This document shows, in pieces, positions 1 to 10,394 of a stretch of DNA of 64,000 nucleotides; position 1 is the first letter of the stretch, and each line of letters opens with the position of its first letter. The stretch comes from Anaspis maculata (lineage: Eukaryota; Arthropoda; Insecta; Coleoptera; Scraptiidae). A model generated the notes under the pieces. It was not told where the DNA came from. It worked only from the letters and a program-made list of their open reading frames with translations, and did not search any database. The stretch lies in the NCBI GenBank assembly GCA_949128115.1, contig OX421961.1, positions 86,535,277 through 86,599,276 on the forward strand, in the 5' to 3' direction. A program made the position numbers and the translations under genes.

Positions 1-220
1 GGCCCTAGGCTATAGCCTAATCAGCCTTACGGTTAATCCGGCCCTGGCAATATAGACATCCAATATAGCCTAGCCCTCCTTTGGGAGTGGCAGCTATGTA
101 ACAGCGAAAAAATTAGGAAGCTAGGTCGTCTAGTTTGGGAGGAGTTCGAGGAACGGACGGACGGACGGACAAAGCTGTTGCAATAGCGATTTTCATCAAG
201 ATGGAAAATGCGCTAAAAAT
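1..220 (-). repeat. Dispersed repeat family A, copy 1 (GGAC-rich)
   Basis: The segment carries a short GGAC tandem run (about 155-171) followed by GATGGAAAATGCGCTAAAAA. The same order appears reverse-complemented at 24860-25070 and 59090-59270, so this is an interspersed repeat and not unique sequence. It may continue left of the window. No coding potential is seen and the transposon class is unknown. Confidence 0.8.
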
Positions 221-241
221 CACCTAGCCGAGTTTCATCCT

Positions 242-768
242 AAAGGGGTTTATGATGCGACAAAAAAAGCTCTGTTGATGGAAACTGGTTCTATTTAATT
301 TTTTTCATCAAGTAGAAATTCCTCCAAAGAGAAAATGTACGGGCAATCAATGCTATGAAATTTTCAAAATTTGCAAAAAAAATTTTGGATTTTGATTTTT
401 GAAAATTTAGAAATTAGATAGCAGCGCACATACATCTTTCTTCAAGAAAGTCGCATGCCAAATTTGACCTTCCTATTCTCAAAAACAAGTACCAAAAATG
501 ATTTCCCGTAGACATGAAAAAATGAATTACTAGAAATCATTTTTGATAGGTACCTTTTTTTTGACAATAAAAAGTTCAAATTTGGCATGCGACTTTCTTG
601 AAAACAGATGTATGAGCTGTCTAGTTTTTAAATTTACAAAAATGAAAAACAAACATTTGATAGCATTGCTCGTACATTTTCTTCTTAGAGGAGTTTCTAC
701 TTCACGAAAAACATCAAATGAAACCGATTCCCGTCAACAATTTTTTTAGTCGCATCAGAAACCCCTTA
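242..768. mobile_element. Foldback (inverted-repeat) element
   Basis: The left arm (about 242-500) is matched in reverse complement by the right arm (about 515-768). Outer marks are GGGGTTTATGATGCGAC on the left and GTCGCATCAGAAACCCC on the right. Inner marks are GAAAGTCGCATGCCAAATTTG and its partner near 577-597. The loop near 505 is small. Reading frames inside are incidental. It is a non-autonomous element of unknown superfamily. Confidence 0.75.
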
Positions 769-923
769 ATTTCTCAATCGAATCCTCCCCCTTACCGAAG
801 GGACGTTAGATCAAAATCATTACTGACGTCTTTGGATACCACCGGGAAAGTTTTGTATCGCTCACAACATATTTTTTTAGGAAATCATGATAGGAAAAAA
901 ATTACTACAGAGTATACTACTTA

Positions 924-1087
924 TCTAAGATCTACGAGAGAATATTGGAGAACAGGCTGAGAGAAATAATCGAACCAGAACTTACAGACTCGCAAAGCGG
1001 ATTCAGAAAGGGGCACAGCATATCCAATGCCACATATCAACACTGCAACAAATAATAGAACAAATATGCCTCATCGGCATGAGGCTC
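924..1087 (+). pseudogene. Reverse transcriptase fragment (non-LTR), decayed
   Basis: From 924 the frame reads SKIYERILENRLREIIEP, then ELTDSQSGFRKGHSISN. This is the conserved RT block around the QSGFRKG motif of non-LTR retrotransposons. After ATYQH the frame is lost to a small indel and continues in another frame as LQQIIEQI, ending near 1087. No catalytic YxDD region follows, because dispersed repeat family B begins immediately. Residue identity to the RT family is convincing, but the clade cannot be told from this length. Confidence 0.75.
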
Positions 1088-1480
1088 AGTAGCGCACTTC
1101 CTTTTTGAAGGATTAGTGAACGCAAGATGTTAATTAGGGTTATACCGTTATTTGGGCAGAAATTTCAATATGGCGGCCAAAATAACGTCAGATTCATGAA
1201 ATTTGGCTTAAAAATCAAAATTTTCGTACTATAGACAAAAGTGACTTCCAAGTTTCATGAAAATTGTTCCACCAATAAGAGATTTCAATATGGCGGCCAA
1301 GATGGCAGCAGAATGTTGGAATTTGGCTGGAGAATAAAACTGGATTCCCAGTTGCGAATATTCGGACAGAAAATGCGATTTTATATGTCAAATTTTGAAT
1401 TCGAGGGCTCTGATTGGCCAATATGACGACTTAGACATAAAATTTCGCATCTTCTGTCCAAATATTCGCATCTGGGAACC
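1088..1480 (+). repeat. Dispersed repeat family B, copy 1 (ATGGCGGCC-rich)
   Basis: It starts with CAGTAGCGCACTTCC and holds two ATGGCGGCCAAnATnnC motifs. Nearly the same sequence occurs at 56412-56690, so this is an interspersed repeat. A local hairpin at its end pairs about 1348-1392 with about 1432-1478. The short open frames here are chance frames in repeat DNA. Confidence 0.8.
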
Positions 1481-1589
1481 CAGCTTTGGAATGATCATAC
1501 GCAGCGTCGGACTGGCAAATTTTGGCCTACCGGGCAAAGAATTAAAGTGGCCTCAAAATCGAAGGGGGAGTCAGAGGGGCCCGCCCCCT

Positions 1590-2060
1590 AGTTGCGACTA
1601 AAAAAGTCGCTGACCAAATTGTCCACAGATTCCTTCAAACTCAAAACTTTTGCTTGAAATAAACTACGATAAAGAAAACAACAGAGGAAATTTTTTTTAT
1701 TATTCTTACGTATTTCGCGTACGGGCTCGAATATAATTGAGATGATCGTTTCAAAACAAAACACACACTGTTTATCGCTGTGTCTACAATAAATACACGC
1801 CAACAATTATTTACTTGGGAATATCGCTGTGATTACTACTCGCTTTAAATCCGCTCGCTACCACTTCGCATTCCAATGCATAACTGCTCGTGAGGCGACG
1901 ATTGATGCCTTATATAGGTCCGACTGATTCATCTCGAATGTTCCATGCATTCTCCAGCAGTCTCCACAGTGACCAGCATACGGCTTCCATACGACTCTCG
2001 AAAAATCTTGCACATTACCTCTCACAGCTCCTACAGCCTCCTACAGCTCTGAGCTAACAA
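1590..2060 (-). mobile_element. LTR-like promoter unit, copy 1 (possible solo LTR)
   Basis: Read on the minus strand it contains GGTCACTGTGGA, a heat-shock-element-like site, TATATAAGG, an initiator, GCGAGTAGTA, and then AAATAATTGTTGGCGTGTATT and an A-rich tract with AATAAA-like signals. The same ordered landmarks occur on the plus strand at 9190-9600, so the two are divergent copies of one family. Promoter plus polyadenylation-like signals and no long frame suggest a solo LTR. Exact ends, TG..CA termini and a target duplication were not established. Confidence 0.45.
1880..1950 (-). promoter_or_regulatory. HSE-like site, TATA box and initiator (copy 1)
   Basis: On the minus strand GAACATTCGAGAT (about 1931-1943) has two good GAA units in heat-shock-element phase plus a degenerate third. 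The TATA box starts at 1916 and GCAGTT puts a candidate start at 1885, 31 bases downstream. That is normal RNA polymerase II spacing. Function is inferred. Confidence 0.5.
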
Positions 2061-2506
2061 TATAGCTCTAATGTGACAAAAGCGAGGATACAATTTTTGG
2101 ACTTGCTGCAGCAAACATGATATACTTTGACAGCGCCGCAAGAAAAATGCTCAAGTGGGATTTTCGGGGATTTTGAGTCCATGGTAGAGGATGAAATTCT
2201 GAATCGACAACAGCTCAAAAATTTCATGAAATAATTATTTCAACCTCAAAACCTATCTTTACTGCACTAATCTGCCACAGAGTTACCGCCCAAAAACGAG
2301 TTGTGCTGATCCCTCCACATCTGCGCAAAGGTAAAGGATGCCTTAAGGTGCAAAAAGACCTGTTAAACCCCCGTACTTTTTCGCTTTATTTTCCTCGATG
2401 CAAACTTACATATCTTACGCAAACATTGGAAGCATTTGTCATCATCTCTGTGCCAGTCTTACTGTTGAAAGAAAATTCTTTAGGCGGGTACAGTGATAAT
2501 GAGGCA
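2061..2506. other. Gene-free stretch
   Basis: I see no gene, RNA or paired repeat here. A short open frame at its right end belongs to the neighbouring repeat. Confidence 0.5.
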
Positions 2507-2760
2507 CTTTGGTTTGAGCCCAATGGCATTTCCAAAATCCAAGAAAAAAATCGAAAATTTTGTCACCCACTTGAAAAAATTATTCTCAGATTTTGGAAAT
2601 GCCAATGGGCTCAAACCAAAGTATTCATCCTTGTAGCTTTCTAAAAAGACCTGAATGGTAAATTTCTGTCAAGGAATAAGCCCGTAGCACTTGATTTCGC
2701 AACGGCTGATTCCACCACACCAGTGTAACTCCACCATCCTTAAGTTGCAGTCTGTCAAGG
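2507..2760 (+). repeat. Dispersed repeat family C, copy 1, with hairpin
   Basis: About 33 bases at 2507-2540 are matched in reverse complement at 2588-2621, with GGTTTGAGCCCAATGGCATT as the core, giving a strong hairpin. The following segment (TTGTAGCTTTCTAAAAAGAC and onward) is repeated at 15190-15300. It is a short interspersed foldback repeat with no coding function visible. Confidence 0.75.
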
Positions 2761-2939
2761 GCTCAAGGGTATAACATAGGCTCTGACTCGGAGAGCCTGC
2801 ATTACTTCTACTATTATTCTTTATTGGAAGTCTTGAGTTTATTGAACTTTGCCGGTTTGGTGGAAATTCGAAATGCGAGTGAATTTGAAATTCTTACTCT
2901 TGTTTCTAAAAATTTTTTTCATGCTTAGCCTATACCGTC

Positions 2940-3070
2940 AAAAAACGGCGTAACGTTTTTTACGGCGCGTTACCGAAGGGCTTCCGCCTCCCCGCCCCGC
3001 AAGTCACGTAGATATACCTCTTTGCCACAGCAAGGGCTTCTGTCGGTACTTGCGGGGCCCCAATTTTGAA
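2940..3070. other. Short GC-rich patch
   Basis: This patch contrasts with the AT-rich surroundings (CCGCCTCCCCGCCCCGC, GCGGGGCCCC). No frame or RNA fold was recognised. It may be a repeat fragment. Confidence 0.35.
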
Positions 3071-3084
3071 GTTACACCTACCTA

Positions 3085-3510
3085 GGGATGACCGATATCG
3101 TGATCCGGGTATCAAAGTTTGATGAGAAAAAAATACGATAATAATTATTAAAATATCAAATATCAATAATTATCCAAGTATGTATCAAGAATTGATAATC
3201 ATCAAAATATCAATATGAAAATAACGATATCAAAAGATAATATGAAAATATATCATCGGATGGTCAATTTAGACTTGTATGATGGATGAAACTTACTTCT
3301 TAGGGGACCTTCGGTCTTCTATCTTGTTATTTATGATTATTTCAATGATGTGATAACCGTTACCTATTTTTCGATAATATGTTGACATTTATCGATATTT
3401 GATATTTTGATAATTATCGATATTTGATATTTTGATAATTATCGATATTTGATATATCGATATATCGATAAATTTATTGATATACATATACTTATCAATA
3501 GTTTTACCCA
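3085..3510. repeat. AT-rich ATCGATA/ATATCAA repeat tract, loosely inverted
   Basis: The tract holds three tandem TTGATATTTTGATAATTATC-type units (about 3395-3460), then ATATCGATATATCGATA. The left half carries the complementary ATATCAAATATCAATAAT words, so the whole could fold. Most likely it is a simple-sequence core inside a decayed foldback element. Confidence 0.6.
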
Positions 3511-4640
3511 TTACACCTCTGATCTGACCCTTTCAGCTCGATTAGCTACAGCGTAAAAGTGCTACTTTTAGTAGTATAGTGGTCCTAGATAAACTTGTTT
3601 TTAAACGTCCTTGTGTGACTTTGGCGAAACGTTACCTATTCTGTATGTAGAATTGACAAAACTATTATTGGTTGTGAATGCTGAAAATTTCAAAAGAATT
3701 TTTATTGTTACCTAGCTATCTGATTATGGTAGATAGATAACATAATAAGCCGTTTGAAATTAACTTTCGTGAACTTTCTTGATCACGCCACATTTTCTCC
3801 ATAACACACTGGCAAAATGTTACATTCCTGCATTAAAACAATAAACATTCCATGAATGTAAAGGTGGATGCTTTGTTTTAAAACCGACGTTATTGTATTG
3901 GAAGTTTCATCGGGTTGATATTCCCTTTGGAGAATCAGTTTATTGCCTTTTCTACTTATTCTCTAGAATACGAGTAAAACCGGGTCAACTGAATTAATAA
4001 AAATCTATTTGCGGCTTAGGTACCCGAAAGATACTGTAGTGATATAACTTTTTTATGTGTTTGATTAAATTGAATTAGTAGGCATTATTTAGCCGGACCT
4101 TTCATTGTTGGAATCCGTCTGCAGTCTATCTGAATCAATTAAACATCTCTGTCTTATCAGCGTATATCGATGCCTGTAATTCATCAGAAGCTCGACGATT
4201 AATTGTATTGCTATATAAGAAGGGCTCTTACTAAGTAGGCGCTGCGCTATCCAAAAATGATGAAGTTGGACAAAGCTAAAATGAACTCTTCGTCATTTTG
4301 TTTGGAAGTTTTGAAAACAATAATTATTGTTACTCCTTCACTACAGCAGCAAGAAGTATCAAAAGGTAGGTATCATTCGTAATGTAATCCGGTAGTTCAC
4401 GAAAACGGAAAAAATTCACATGTAAAAAGTAAATATGTCTCTGAAAGTTATGGTGGTATGTTGATGCTGCAAAATTATAAACAAAACATCAACATGTGCA
4501 GAAATTCTTTGCCTTCTTTTTTTTTGGCTTTGCTCATGTTAAACGGCAATATCCATTAAAATTAAAAGATCCATTTTTGCGAAGACAACATGTGCATAAT
4601 TATCACAACGTAAACTTGACCGGTATTTTAAACATTCTTG
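3511..4640. other. Gene-free stretch
   Basis: I found no frame above background, no tRNA and no clear repeat pair. It is plain AT-rich intergenic DNA. Confidence 0.5.
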
Positions 4641-4828
4641 ACACAGCCATGAATTAACGGTCTAAAAATTAAAATACAAGAAAACTCATGATTTCGCAAC
4701 TTGAAAAAGTTTTCTAGGTGTTTCAAGTTGATATTCTGCCATTTTTGGCTAAGGAACAAGGAGTTTTCAGAAAAAATACAATTTGGGCTCTGGAAAGTGG
4801 CAATTTCGAGATGTTTTCCAAAGTTTAA

Positions 4829-5457
4829 CACGTTGACTGCCATGGTGTTTTTGCCTATATTTCCCACCACGCCAAGGTGTTTTGAGCCAAATTTTCCCCT
4901 GGGGCCATTTGGTGCCAATGATAGAACTCTATGAATGAAGTAGAGAGAAAAGTTCATTTTTCAAAAATTTTCAAAAATGGCGTAATGAAACATGAAAAAA
5001 TGACTCGGTCTTATAGACCGAGCTGGCGGGATTGAAAGCCGACGTTCATTCACCGCCGCCGCGGTCTACTTCTCGGTCTCGATAGTGCATGCGCAATACT
5101 GGAACGCCGCACGCCAGAGAGACACCTGTTCAATTCAGTTCCTCGAAATACTGTGTTTCAACCGTCAAAATGTCTAAAAAAAATATTTGCGCACAGATGA
5201 GGAATTGGCTAGTTTCTTGGAAGACATGTTAGACTGAAACTATGTCGTGCCAAAGGTTCCCTGTGGCCGACTTGGTCTAAATGCATGAGTGTGTCCGTAT
5301 GAAAACACGTCAGTGGCACTGTGGGATCGACTTTGTGACACGGTCTTATAGACCGAGACGGCGCCAGCGACTCACCACAACCTCGGTCTCATAGACCGTG
5401 ATGGCGTGGTAGGAGATACGATCCTCGATCTTATAGACCGAGATGGAAGTCAACGTG
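4829..5457. mobile_element. TTAA-flanked inverted-repeat element (piggyBac-like MITE)
   Basis: Terminal repeats are CACGTTGACTGCC on the left and, reverse-complemented from the right, CACGTTGACTTCC. TTAA lies at 4825-4828 and 5458-5461, the duplication typical of piggyBac transposases. The uninterrupted homologue near 15520 lacks this segment. The interior carries four near-copies of a 19-base palindrome and no transposase frame. It is non-autonomous. Confidence 0.8.
5004..5442. repeat. Four near-copies of the palindrome CTCGGTCTTATAGACCGAG
   Basis: Copies lie at about 5004-5022, 5339-5357, 5382-5400 and 5424-5442, with a half-site near 5072. The last three are spaced only about 42 bases apart. 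Each could form a cruciform or bind a dimeric protein. They lie inside the TTAA-flanked element, so a role in its mobility is possible but unproven. Confidence 0.75.
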
Positions 5458-5689
5458 TTAAAGCCCAAATATCTCGAAAATAAAGCCTCTAATTAAAATT
5501 TTGCAAGAGTAACTTTTTTCTCTATATGGAACGTGGATTTCAAAAATTGAATTCATTCTCAAAAATAATCAGGGGGGGGTGAACCCACCCTTGCAATATC
5601 ACATTATCTACGCCTCTGAATTTTTTTAATACGTTACAATTTTTCGATAAAGACATAATATTTCATATTTAATATTTATTTTATTATTT

Positions 5690-6090
5690 CTGTGGGAACT
5701 CGGCTTTATATGAAAAATGCCCACCTCAATGTCGTGGGTTATGCACCATAGATATAAAATAAGTGGCATGCAACCACTGTCGTGCGCGCTCATCAAGTTG
5801 TTGCGTCAGAAAAGAATCATATCTAAAAAACCAGAGTCTCAAATCAATTTTTTTTGTTTCACAAAACCTCCAATACTTTGTCCCTCGCTTTGCTCTTATT
5901 TGCTTCGCTGGATGTATAAAGAAAATTGTGTAAACAAAAAAGTTTCTCGCTGGCTGAATAGGATGAGGCATTCATAGCCGATGAAAATGTTAATAAACTA
6001 ATTAAATCAATAATAGACAATTCAAAGAATTAAAAAGGATTATTAAACAATTGTTTTTTAATCGCTGTTACACTGTAACAAAGGTCTCGA
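5690..6090 (+). repeat. Dispersed repeat family E, copy 1
   Basis: Landmarks ATGAAAAATGCCCACCTCA, GTGGCATGCAACCACTG, GATGTATAAAGAAAATTGTG and CGCTGTTACACTGTAACAAA recur in reverse complement at 32330-32695. The overlapping open frames on both strands (about 5717-5977) are therefore repeat-derived. Confidence 0.75.
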
Positions 6091-6239
6091 TATGCACAGG
6101 GGGTTCACGTTAAGATTGACCCCCCCCCCCTCCACTAGCCAGCTTATCCCTGAACCATTCCAAAAATAAAAACTGATTCTTGAAGTAATTTTGCTGAATT
6201 TTTCAAATTTGCCTATAAAATTTTTCTAGATCCATAATA

Positions 6240-7110
6240 TACAAGGTGTCGCAAAAAAATTACCTTGTTTTATTACATTCACATTCATTCAAATAATGCA
6301 ACGGATGCAGACTTTTGTCCTCAATACATATACATACAACACTTACGGGTTCATTTTTCAAAGAAAATTATAGGTTGTTGAAAAAAAATTCTCAAAATCG
6401 GTTTGACTGTTACTTTTCTATATTTTAAACTATTACATTAAAAATATTTTGACAGTTTGTTTGTCAAAAGATGGAATTTAGTCGGAAACGACAACAAAAT
6501 TGCCAATTTCGTCCGAAATTATCAAAAAAAGAAAATCTGTGCCGCGGCTGGAACTATCCTATATTCTGACAGCTGCATAGCGGCTCCATCGTGGGTCCAC
6601 CTCGTATAGTAAAGGACAGTCTGTAGAGCGTAGGTATATGCCAAGTCTCATACTTTTATCACAAAATGCAAGGTTTCTCTGAAAAGTGGTCGTTTCGAAC
6701 TTCGTTCATTTCAAAGTGCCATAAGTCATTTTTTTCAAATAGAATGCTCCCTATTTCATCACACCATTCGATAGCTTTTTTCTCGTCTTCCATTTTAACT
6801 CGGGGTACTCTAACCCTAGATCTCACAATTTCCGAAATAATCGATAATTTTGATAAAAATTGCAGTTTATTGGAATTTTTCACGCTGGAGTCGCTGGACA
6901 GGTCATGGTGACAATCGACAAATGTCATAATCGAGGTCATAATGACATTTCTGCTTGGTTTGATACTAACAACAAGTCTTTTTATTGAATAGCATATTGA
7001 ATGGTGAGATAAAATAGAGGGCATTCCATTTGAAAAAAAATTGCTTTGTGGCACTTTGAAATTGGTGAAGTTCGAGAAAAAATTGTGCACACCTTGCATC
7101 ACTGAATATC
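6240..7110. mobile_element. Inverted-repeat element with CAAGGTGTCG end
   Basis: Arms at about 6655-6780 and 6990-7105 are reverse complements (CACAAAATGCAAGGTTTCTC against the right-arm GCACACCTTGCATC; GAATGCTCCC against GGGCATTCC). The left boundary may be the ACAAGGTGTCGCAAAA motif at 6241, which resembles the CAGGGTG ends of other elements in this window. The 147- and 81-residue frames are arm sequence. Confidence 0.6.
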
Positions 7111-7797
7111 AAGTTTTTTGTCATGAAGTGATTCATCTTCTATTCGACCATGGTTGTGCTAAATTTCATTTCTTGATTCCAAAAAAGAAATCATAAAAAA
7201 ATCGATTTTCAATTTTTAGTAGGTAGCACGGCCACAATATAAAAAAAAACAAAAATACACTTATAATAGAGCTTTAAAAAACTGAACAAGAAAATGAAAT
7301 CAAAAGTGGGGTATTGCATTTAAGACCAACTCTGTTTTTGTTATAGCGCATATAGTTGAAAATAATTTCATGAGAAAGAACTTTACTTTCCAAATCATGG
7401 ATTTTATGTTTTACACCTTTTTCTTTATCTCGTAAGGGAAGGGCGTTAGGAAGGCCCGCCGACGTTGCATTCCAGAAGCCGGCTGGATCTCAGAAGTTAT
7501 GACATGCGGGCAAGTATCCGTTGTTATCAAAATACATTAATACATAGGAAGTTTGAAGTTATATTAAGAGAAGGAATTTGAACTTTCTTGCAAGAAAAAT
7601 TTCACATCGTACGGCCTACGGGTCAATAGTTACGAATTTTCAAAAACGACCATCAGTCAAACGACTATTTGTTGCTTGCTGGCGCCTAAAATCTTCTCCA
7701 GACGGAACGGAATCCTAGACAAGGAAGATTTCAACTTCAATGGGTAGCTCATGGCCTTGGTACCCGAACCCAGCCAGAACATACGCGATAGCTTTAG
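7111..7797. other. Gene-free stretch
   Basis: No supportable gene or repeat pair. Some more GC-balanced sequence at 7440-7500 and 7680-7790 was not recognised. Confidence 0.45.
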
Positions 7798-9181
7798 TCC
7801 GGGTAGGTACTAAGGAACAAATTCAAGTGAAACTCTGCACTTGGTGATAAAGTTTTGAAACTTGGCACACATGTTCTTTGAATGATGTTCAACAAACCTG
7901 AATATAAGGCAGACTTGACAAAGGGCGTATACAGGGTGGAAAATGAAGTTGAAAAATTAAAAAAATTGTATCTGAAGAACCAAAAGTGCTGGAGTCTTGC
8001 AAATCACCATATTTAGGTGTAATTTATTGTTCATGAAGCTCCCCCAAACAGTTTTGGAATATCTTGTTTTTTCTCTGAGATATTTTGAAAAACGTAAAAA
8101 TGCTCGAAAAAACGTCTTTTTGCCCATAAATCAGCAAATTTCGAAGATTTTGAGGCGGAACTTGGTATTTCTACAATGTGTGGCGTTAGAAATAGAATAA
8201 GATCAGGAACCTATTTCTACGCCTATTTTCAGAAATACGATAGTCAATTTTTTGTTGTCTTCACGGCGGCCATTTTGAATTTTCCTGTGACTGAATATCT
8301 CAAAACGTGGTCGGCAATTGTAAAGGAGATTACATTGGACCATTATATACAGAAAAAGACATTCTGAAACAAGAACCTTTCTCAATGGATTTTTATTTGG
8401 ACGTCGCGTCGCTCACAAAATTTTTTTGAACCGATGATGGTGAATTTTGACACAAGATCTCGGAAAAGATGAAGGTTTGCATTTCTGGTTGTATTTCATT
8501 TCTGCAAGTACCACGTCACTCGTCATCTACACTGAAAATGTGTAAAACCAAGGAAAACTATATAGATTTACCTACAGATTTTAACTCTGATTTCAATTTA
8601 CGTAAAAATCACTCTTTCCTCTTGCAGAATGTGTTTTTCTGTATGTAATGGTCCAATGTAGTCTCCTTCACAATTGCCGACCACGTTTTGGAGTATTCAA
8701 TCACAAGAAAATTCAAAATAGCCGCCGTGAAGACAACAAAAAGTTGACTACCGTATTTCTGAAAATAGGAGGCCAGAAATTGGCTCCTGGTCTTATTTCA
8801 TTTATAACGTCACACATGGTAGAAATCCAAGTTGCACCTTAAAATCTTGAAAATTTGCTGATTTATGGGCAAAAAGTTTTTTCGTTTTTTCGAGCATTTT
8901 TACGTTTTTCAAAATATCTCAGGATAGAAACAAGATATTCCACAACTTTTGGGCAGCTTTATAAACATTAAATCACACATATATATGGTGGTTCACAAGA
9001 CTCCAGCACTTTTGGTTCTTCAGATAGAATTTTTAAATTTTTCAACTTTATTTTTCATCCTGTATACGCTACCTGTCAAGTCTGCCCCACATCCAGGTTT
9101 GTTGAGAATAATTCAAAGAACATGTGTGTCAAGTTTCAAAACTTTATCAGCAAGTGCAGAGTTTTTTCCCTTAGTACCCGG
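7798..9181. mobile_element. 1.4-kb foldback element, near-complete hairpin
   Basis: Ends are CCGGGTAGGTACTAAGGAAC on the left and, reverse-complemented, CCGGGTACTAAGGGAAAAAA on the right. The arms match almost continuously to a loop at about 8370-8625, with paired landmarks AACATGTTCTTTGAATGA-like, CGTAAAAATGCTCG and GACCACGTTTTG. A CAGGGTG motif with its partner sits inside each arm (near 7934 and 9057), suggesting an element inside an element. No transposase is encoded. Confidence 0.8.
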
Positions 9182-9189
9182 ATTACTTG

Positions 9190-9600
9190 GCGATTTGAAT
9201 AACACGGGAGACTTCAACAGCCGAGTAGGAAAGATCAGTCGATCTCCGATGGCGGAGGTGCGCTGCCGCTCGGGAACACGCGGAATGCACACAAAAGCTG
9301 TAGGATTTTTCTGGAGTTGCCGCGAAACGCCGGTCATTGTGGATTTGCTGAAGGACCGGTGGAAGATTCCAGAACAGTAGTAGGAGCTATATAAAGCACC
9401 GATCCTCGGCCTAGAGACCAGTTCCAGTATTTAATCCAGAACGATAACGATAAGAGCGAGTAGTATCGAGGATCACCCAAGCGCTAGTAATAATAATAAT
9501 AATTGTTAACGAGTATTGCGTTATAAACTAGCGAAATTCGAAATAAAAAAATTGTGCATTTCCGTATGTACCCAAATCCTAATTGAACGTCTCCCAGGTT
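9190..9600 (+). mobile_element. LTR-like promoter unit, copy 2 (possible solo LTR)
   Basis: Ordered landmarks match the minus-strand unit at 1590-2060: GGTCATTGTGGA, an HSE-like site, TATATAAAG, a CCAGTT initiator, GCGAGTAGTA, AATAATTGTTAACGAGTATT and AATAAA (about 9544). The sequence is more GC-rich than its flanks up to the TATA box. The open frames at 8949-9380 and 9113-9337 overlap it on both strands and I do not regard them as genes. A solo LTR of a gypsy-like element is the best guess. Termini are not defined. Confidence 0.45.
9361..9425 (+). promoter_or_regulatory. Three-unit heat-shock element, TATA box and initiator (copy 2)
   Basis: GAAGATTCCAGAA (9362-9374) is a perfect alternating GAA/TTC/GAA heat-shock element with 2-base gaps. 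TATATAAA follows at 9388-9395. CCAGTT places a candidate start at 9420, 32 bases after the TATA start. The arrangement resembles an insect hsp promoter, but heat response is an inference. Confidence 0.55.
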
Positions 9601-9733
9601 CCCAGGGCGTTTTGTCTGCTTCTATCGAGCGTACACAACAAAAGAATCAAATAGGTCTGCAGTTGGATTTTTACACGTTTCCATTGGGCGTCGTGTCGTC
9701 CGATTACGTTTGGGTTTTCGGCTGTGATTTTTT

Positions 9734-10394
9734 CAACAGTAATATCACAAGTGCTTAGGTTTTCACGATAATTTTGGCCAGGCGATCGCGAGTGCTGGTT
9801 GTAGCGATAAATGCCCGACCCCGTAGGAGAAGGGCATTTATTCAGAGACAACCAGCCCGAGGGAAACGCCTCGCCAAAATTATCTGGGAAAATCTCAAGC
9901 ACGAATGATATTTTGATGATTATTGCAAAAAATAAGTCCGAAGTGACAGATGTCAGATTTTGTTGTTTACATCAATTTTATTCCGTTGCCATTGACAGTG
10001 GGATTTATACAAGTGATTATTACATACAACGCCCTTGATTATTAGACCTACAAGGATAATATTCACTTATCTAAATCCCACTGTCAATAGCAACGGAATA
10101 AAATTCATGTAAACAACAAAATCTGACAGCTGTCACTTCGGACTTCTTTTATGTAATAATCTTCAAAATATCACTCGTGCTCGAGATTTTCCCAGATAAT
10201 TTTGGCCAGGCGTTTCCCTCGGGCTGATTGTCCCTGGATAAATGCCCTCCTCCTACGGAGTCGGGCATTTATCGCTACAATCAGCACTCGCGATCGCCTG
10301 ACCAAAATTATCGTGAAAATCTAAGCACTTGTGATATTACTGTTGAATATTATCCTTGTAGGTCTAATAATCAAGGACGTTGTATGTAATAATC
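9734..10394. mobile_element. Foldback element with extra inverted 50-bp segment (A-B-A'-B')
   Basis: Arm A (9734-about 10010) and arm A' (about 10066-10345) are reverse complements, starting CAACAGTAATATCACAAGTG. The loop B (10015-10064) is itself repeated in reverse complement as B' (10345-10394), directly outside A'. Each arm also holds a smaller hairpin around ATAAATGCCC/GGGCATTTAT. There are four nearly identical ATAATTTTGGCCAGGCG-type words. No protein is encoded. Confidence 0.85.

Larger units (their letters stand above)
4640..5545 (+). repeat. Dispersed repeat family D, copy 1, interrupted
   Basis: The parts at 4660-4824 and 5462-5545 together match 15370-15560 (AAGAAAACTCATGATT, GAGATGTTTTCCAAAGTTT, AAATATCTCGAAAAT). 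Between them lies a separate 629-base element. The uninterrupted copy near 15520 makes the insertion point clear. Confidence 0.8.
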
